Source: Limnohabitans sp. DM1 | GTDB lineage: Bacteria > Pseudomonadota > Gammaproteobacteria > Burkholderiales > Burkholderiaceae_C | Direction of reading: 5' to 3' | Assembly: GCF_001269385.1 (NCBI RefSeq) | Contig: NZ_CXOO01000042.1 | Span: forward strand, 251 to 64,250 | Length of the DNA: 64,000 nt | In this document: positions 61,716 through 64,000 of the stretch, one piece after another | Position numbering within the stretch: the stretch's first letter is position 1 | Layout of the letters: each line of letters opens with the position of its first letter | Notes under the pieces: generated by a model | Told to the model about the DNA's origin: nothing | The model's input: the letters and a program-made list of their open reading frames with translations, nothing else | The model's database searches: none | Position numbers and translations under genes: made by a program

Positions 61716-63290
61716 TCAGTTCTTCTTGATGTTCCAGTACACCTGCGCACCACCAGGCACCAGGCCCGTGACGTTCTTGCGCAAAGCCGCAGGGTTAAAG
61801 TACTGGCCCAATGGCACATGCGAAGCGGTCTCCATGGCGCGCAGCTGAATCTGCTCGGCAATCTGCTTCTTCTGCGCATCGTTGGTGGCCTGAGCAAACT
61901 TGACTTTCAGGTCTTCGATCTGCTTGTCGTCTTGCCAGCCAAACCAGCCTTTGTCACCCGCAGCATTCATCATGGCCATGGTCAGCGGGTTCAGGATGTC
62001 ACCAGCCGTCCAAGCGGTCATGAAGGCATTCCAGCCGCCTTGTGCAGGCGCATCTTTCTTGGCGCGGCGTGCCACCAGCGTGGCCCAGTCCATTTGCTGC
62101 ATGTCCACTTTGAAGCCAGCGGCTTCGAGCTGCTGCTTGGCCACCAAGGGCAGCTTGGCAATCGAGGCCAGATCGGTCGGACGCATCAACAAAACAGGCG
62201 TGCCGTCATAGCCAGCCTCTTTGAGCATTTCTGCCGCTTTCTTGGGGTCAGCCATGCCGGTGTAGATACCGGTCTTGTCGCTGGCCAAGGGTGTACCGCA
62301 GGGGTACATGCTCTTGCAGAACGTGAACATGCCGGGGGCACCCACCTGGGTCTTCAGGTGAGCTTCCTGGCCCAGCGCCACCATGGCGGCCTGGCGGATC
62401 TTGACGTTGTTGAACGGTGCATGCAGATGGTTGAATCGCAAGATGAACTGCAATCCAGCAGGTTGCGCGTCCACCAAATGGATGTCTTTTTGCGCCTTGA
62501 GCGATGCGTATTGCTCAAAGGTGGGCTGCTCGACGATGTCGACCTCACCGGCCACCAGCGCATTGAACTGGGTTTGCGGGTCGCGGATGATGACCCACTC
62601 CACGCGGTCCACATTCACCTGCTTGCCGCCGGTGGTGCCATCTGGTGCTTCCGCGCGTGGCTTGTATTTGTCGTTCTTGGTGTAAACCAGTCGCTCACCT
62701 GGCTTGTACTCGGCGGGCACGAACTTGTAAGGACCGGAACCCACGTGTTCCTTGATCTGCTCGGTGCCGGGTGTGGCCGCGATGCGTGCGGGCATGATGA
62801 ACAACACGTTGGACGAAGGCTTGCCCAGCGCCTCGAGCATCACGCCAAAAGGCTTGTTCAACTTGATCACAAAGGTCTTGGCATCGGGCGTGGCGTAGCT
62901 CTCAACACTCTTGGCCAGCACGCCGCCAAAGCTGTCGCGGCTGGTCCAGCGCTTGATGGACGCCACCACGTCTTCGCTGTTGACAGCTTTGCCATCGTGA
63001 AACTCCAGCCCGTCACGCAGCGTGAACGTCCAGGTCAGGTTGTCTTTGCTCACGTTCCACTTGTCCACCATCTGGGGCTTGACCTTGCCGGCCAGATCGG
63101 TGCCGAACAAAGTGTCATAAATCATGTAGCCGTGGTTACGGGTCACGAAGGCCGTGGTCCAGACAGGATCGAGGATGGTGATGTTGGCATGGGGCACCAC
63201 CTTGAGGGTTTTGCCTTGGGCCTGAGCGGCCATAGGTGCACACATCGCTGCAGCCAAAGCCGCAACAGCAAAAAGAGAACGACGCTTCAT
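61716..63290 (-). CDS. DppA-like periplasmic peptide-binding protein
   Basis: 524 residues with a signal peptide (MKRRSLFAVAALAAAMCAPM, cut after AQA). Type-5 solute-binding fold: LKVVPHANITILDPVWTTAF and WTFTLRDGLEFHDGKAVNSE near residue 100. First gene of the operon, with the amidase divergent 60 bp away. Ligand could be a peptide, glutathione-like compound or another amide. Confidence 0.9.
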   Translation of the reverse strand: MKRRSLFAVAALAAAMCAPMAAQAQGKTLKVVPHANITILDPVWTTAFVTRNHGYMIYDTLFGTDLAGKVKPQMVDKWNVSKDNLTWTFTLRDGLEFHDGKAVNSEDVVASIKRWTSRDSFGGVLAKSVESYATPDAKTFVIKLNKPFGVMLEALGKPSSNVLFIMPARIAATPGTEQIKEHVGSGPYKFVPAEYKPGERLVYTKNDKYKPRAEAPDGTTGGKQVNVDRVEWVIIRDPQTQFNALVAGEVDIVEQPTFEQYASLKAQKDIHLVDAQPAGLQFILRFNHLHAPFNNVKIRQAAMVALGQEAHLKTQVGAPGMFTFCKSMYPCGTPLASDKTGIYTGMADPKKAAEMLKEAGYDGTPVLLMRPTDLASIAKLPLVAKQQLEAAGFKVDMQQMDWATLVARRAKKDAPAQGGWNAFMTAWTAGDILNPLTMAMMNAAGDKGWFGWQDDKQIEDLKVKFAQATNDAQKKQIAEQIQLRAMETASHVPLGQYFNPAALRKNVTGLVPGGAQVYWNIKKN

Positions 63291-63350
63291 GAATCACTCC
63301 AGTCAATAGGGGGACAAGTCAAACTTGACCAAAACACTATAAATGCAAAC

Positions 63351-64000
63351 ATGCCAATCACTTATCAGGACATTACCCAATCCAGCGCACTCGATTTGTC
63401 GCGTGCGATACACACCCAGCAAGTCTCATGCCGCGAAGTCATGCAGGCGACACTGGCGCAAGTTGACCGACTCAACCCACTGAGCAACGCCATCGTCAGC
63501 CGTGTCGAGCAGGACTTGTTGCTGTCACAAGCCGCCGAGCGCGACGCTCAACTGGCCAGGGGCCAATCCCTGGGATGGATGCATGGCCTGCCCCAAGCCA
63601 TCAAGGACCTGGCCAATGTGCAGGGCTTGCGCACCAGCCTGGGCTGCCCCTTGATGAAGGACTTTGTGGCCGCTGAAGACGGCTTGATGGCTCAGCGCAT
63701 GAAAGCCGCAGGCGCCATCGTCATCGGCAAAACCAACACACCCGAATTCGGCCTGGGCTCGCACACCTTCAACGAGGTGTTTGGGGCCACACGCAACGCC
63801 TGGAACCCCGGCAAATCCGCAGGCGGCAGCAGTGGCGGCGCAGCCGTGGCGCTGGCCCAACGCATGCTGTGCGTGGCCGATGGCTCAGACTTCATGGGCA
63901 GCTTGCGCAACCCGGCGGGCTGGAACCATGTGTTTGGCCTGCGCCCCTCGCAAGGCCGTGTGCCCATGTGGCCCGCGCAAGACGTGTTCATTGCGCAACT
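63351..64000 (+). CDS. Amidase, 5' part (runs off the window)
   Basis: Open from ATG 63351 to the last base with no stop, so at least 216 residues of a longer protein. Amidase signature: catalytic Lys in HGLPQAIKDLANVQG and the Gly/Ser block SAGGSSGGAAVALA, then VADGSDFMGSLRNPA. Divergent from the DppA-like gene. A second amidase near the same importer suggests the system takes up an amide-bearing substrate. Confidence 0.85.
   Translation, partial: MPITYQDITQSSALDLSRAIHTQQVSCREVMQATLAQVDRLNPLSNAIVSRVEQDLLLSQAAERDAQLARGQSLGWMHGLPQAIKDLANVQGLRTSLGCPLMKDFVAAEDGLMAQRMKAAGAIVIGKTNTPEFGLGSHTFNEVFGATRNAWNPGKSAGGSSGGAAVALAQRMLCVADGSDFMGSLRNPAGWNHVFGLRPSQGRVPMWPAQDVFIAQ

Noticed and set aside
1..64000. 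tRNA or rRNA genes
   Set aside because: I saw no cloverleaf or rRNA-like stretch, but I could not run a covariance search.

Overview
This GC-rich window looks like a chromosomal stretch from a betaproteobacterium of the order Burkholderiales, most likely family Comamonadaceae. That is an inference from the gene families, the dispersed repeats and the gene order; no rRNA or other taxonomic marker is present. Most of the window is ordinary, densely coded chromosome. It is broken by unusually many small dispersed repeats and by one small accessory island at about 43.6-47.5 kb.

Layout. 1-9114: a type II secretion operon on the + strand (gspK end, gspL, M, N, D, E, F), with an MipA/OmpV-type outer-membrane gene wedged between gspE and gspF. 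9115-17475: a cytosolic 5'-nucleotidase, a DUF3299 protein with a FtsX-type permease and ATPase that resemble a zinc-related export module, an EamA transporter, the HtpX protease, a DUF3025 protein and dihydroorotase PyrC. 17476-27552: two polar amino-acid ABC importers in tandem on the - strand (aapJQMP and gltIJKL), bordered by three copies of a ~290-bp repeat, then a LysR regulator. 27666-34322: an Atm1-type ABC exporter, two hotdog thioesterases, an enoyl-CoA hydratase, a DUF2147 protein, a large acyl-CoA dehydrogenase and a TetR regulator (acyl-CoA metabolism).

34502-43549: a sugar-acid catabolic locus. On the - strand lie a FAH-family hydrolase and two SDR dehydrogenases; on the + strand lie UxaA-type altronate dehydratase, an Ldh2-family oxidoreductase, a mannitol/fructuronate-type dehydrogenase and D-mannonate dehydratase. 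A FadR/GntR-like operator lies in the divergent promoter region. 43550-47500: the island, with a putative tail-anchored protein gene frameshifted by 8-bp tandem repeats, an alpha-helical partner of unknown function, a decayed Fic gene, a VapBC-like pair with a perfect palindromic operator over its promoter, and an orphan Xre antitoxin with its own operator.

47513-54785: housekeeping genes: slmA, argB, rfbD/rfbB, a phasin, a TetR regulator, coaX, and a bactofilin next to a membrane-bound M23 peptidase. 55182-64000: a peptide or amide uptake and hydrolysis locus: an amidase, an M81 (MlrC-like) peptidase, a Dpp/Opp-type ABC importer with a fused double ATPase, and a divergent second amidase cut by the window end.

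The most interesting signals are non-coding or regulatory. They are the octanucleotide repeat that sets the reading frame of the 43.9-kb gene, a MITE-like scaffold carrying REP hairpins, REP copies duplicated together with a signal-peptide start, a dispersed palindrome placed as a terminator just after the gltL stop codon, and compact self-contained operators in the toxin-antitoxin island.
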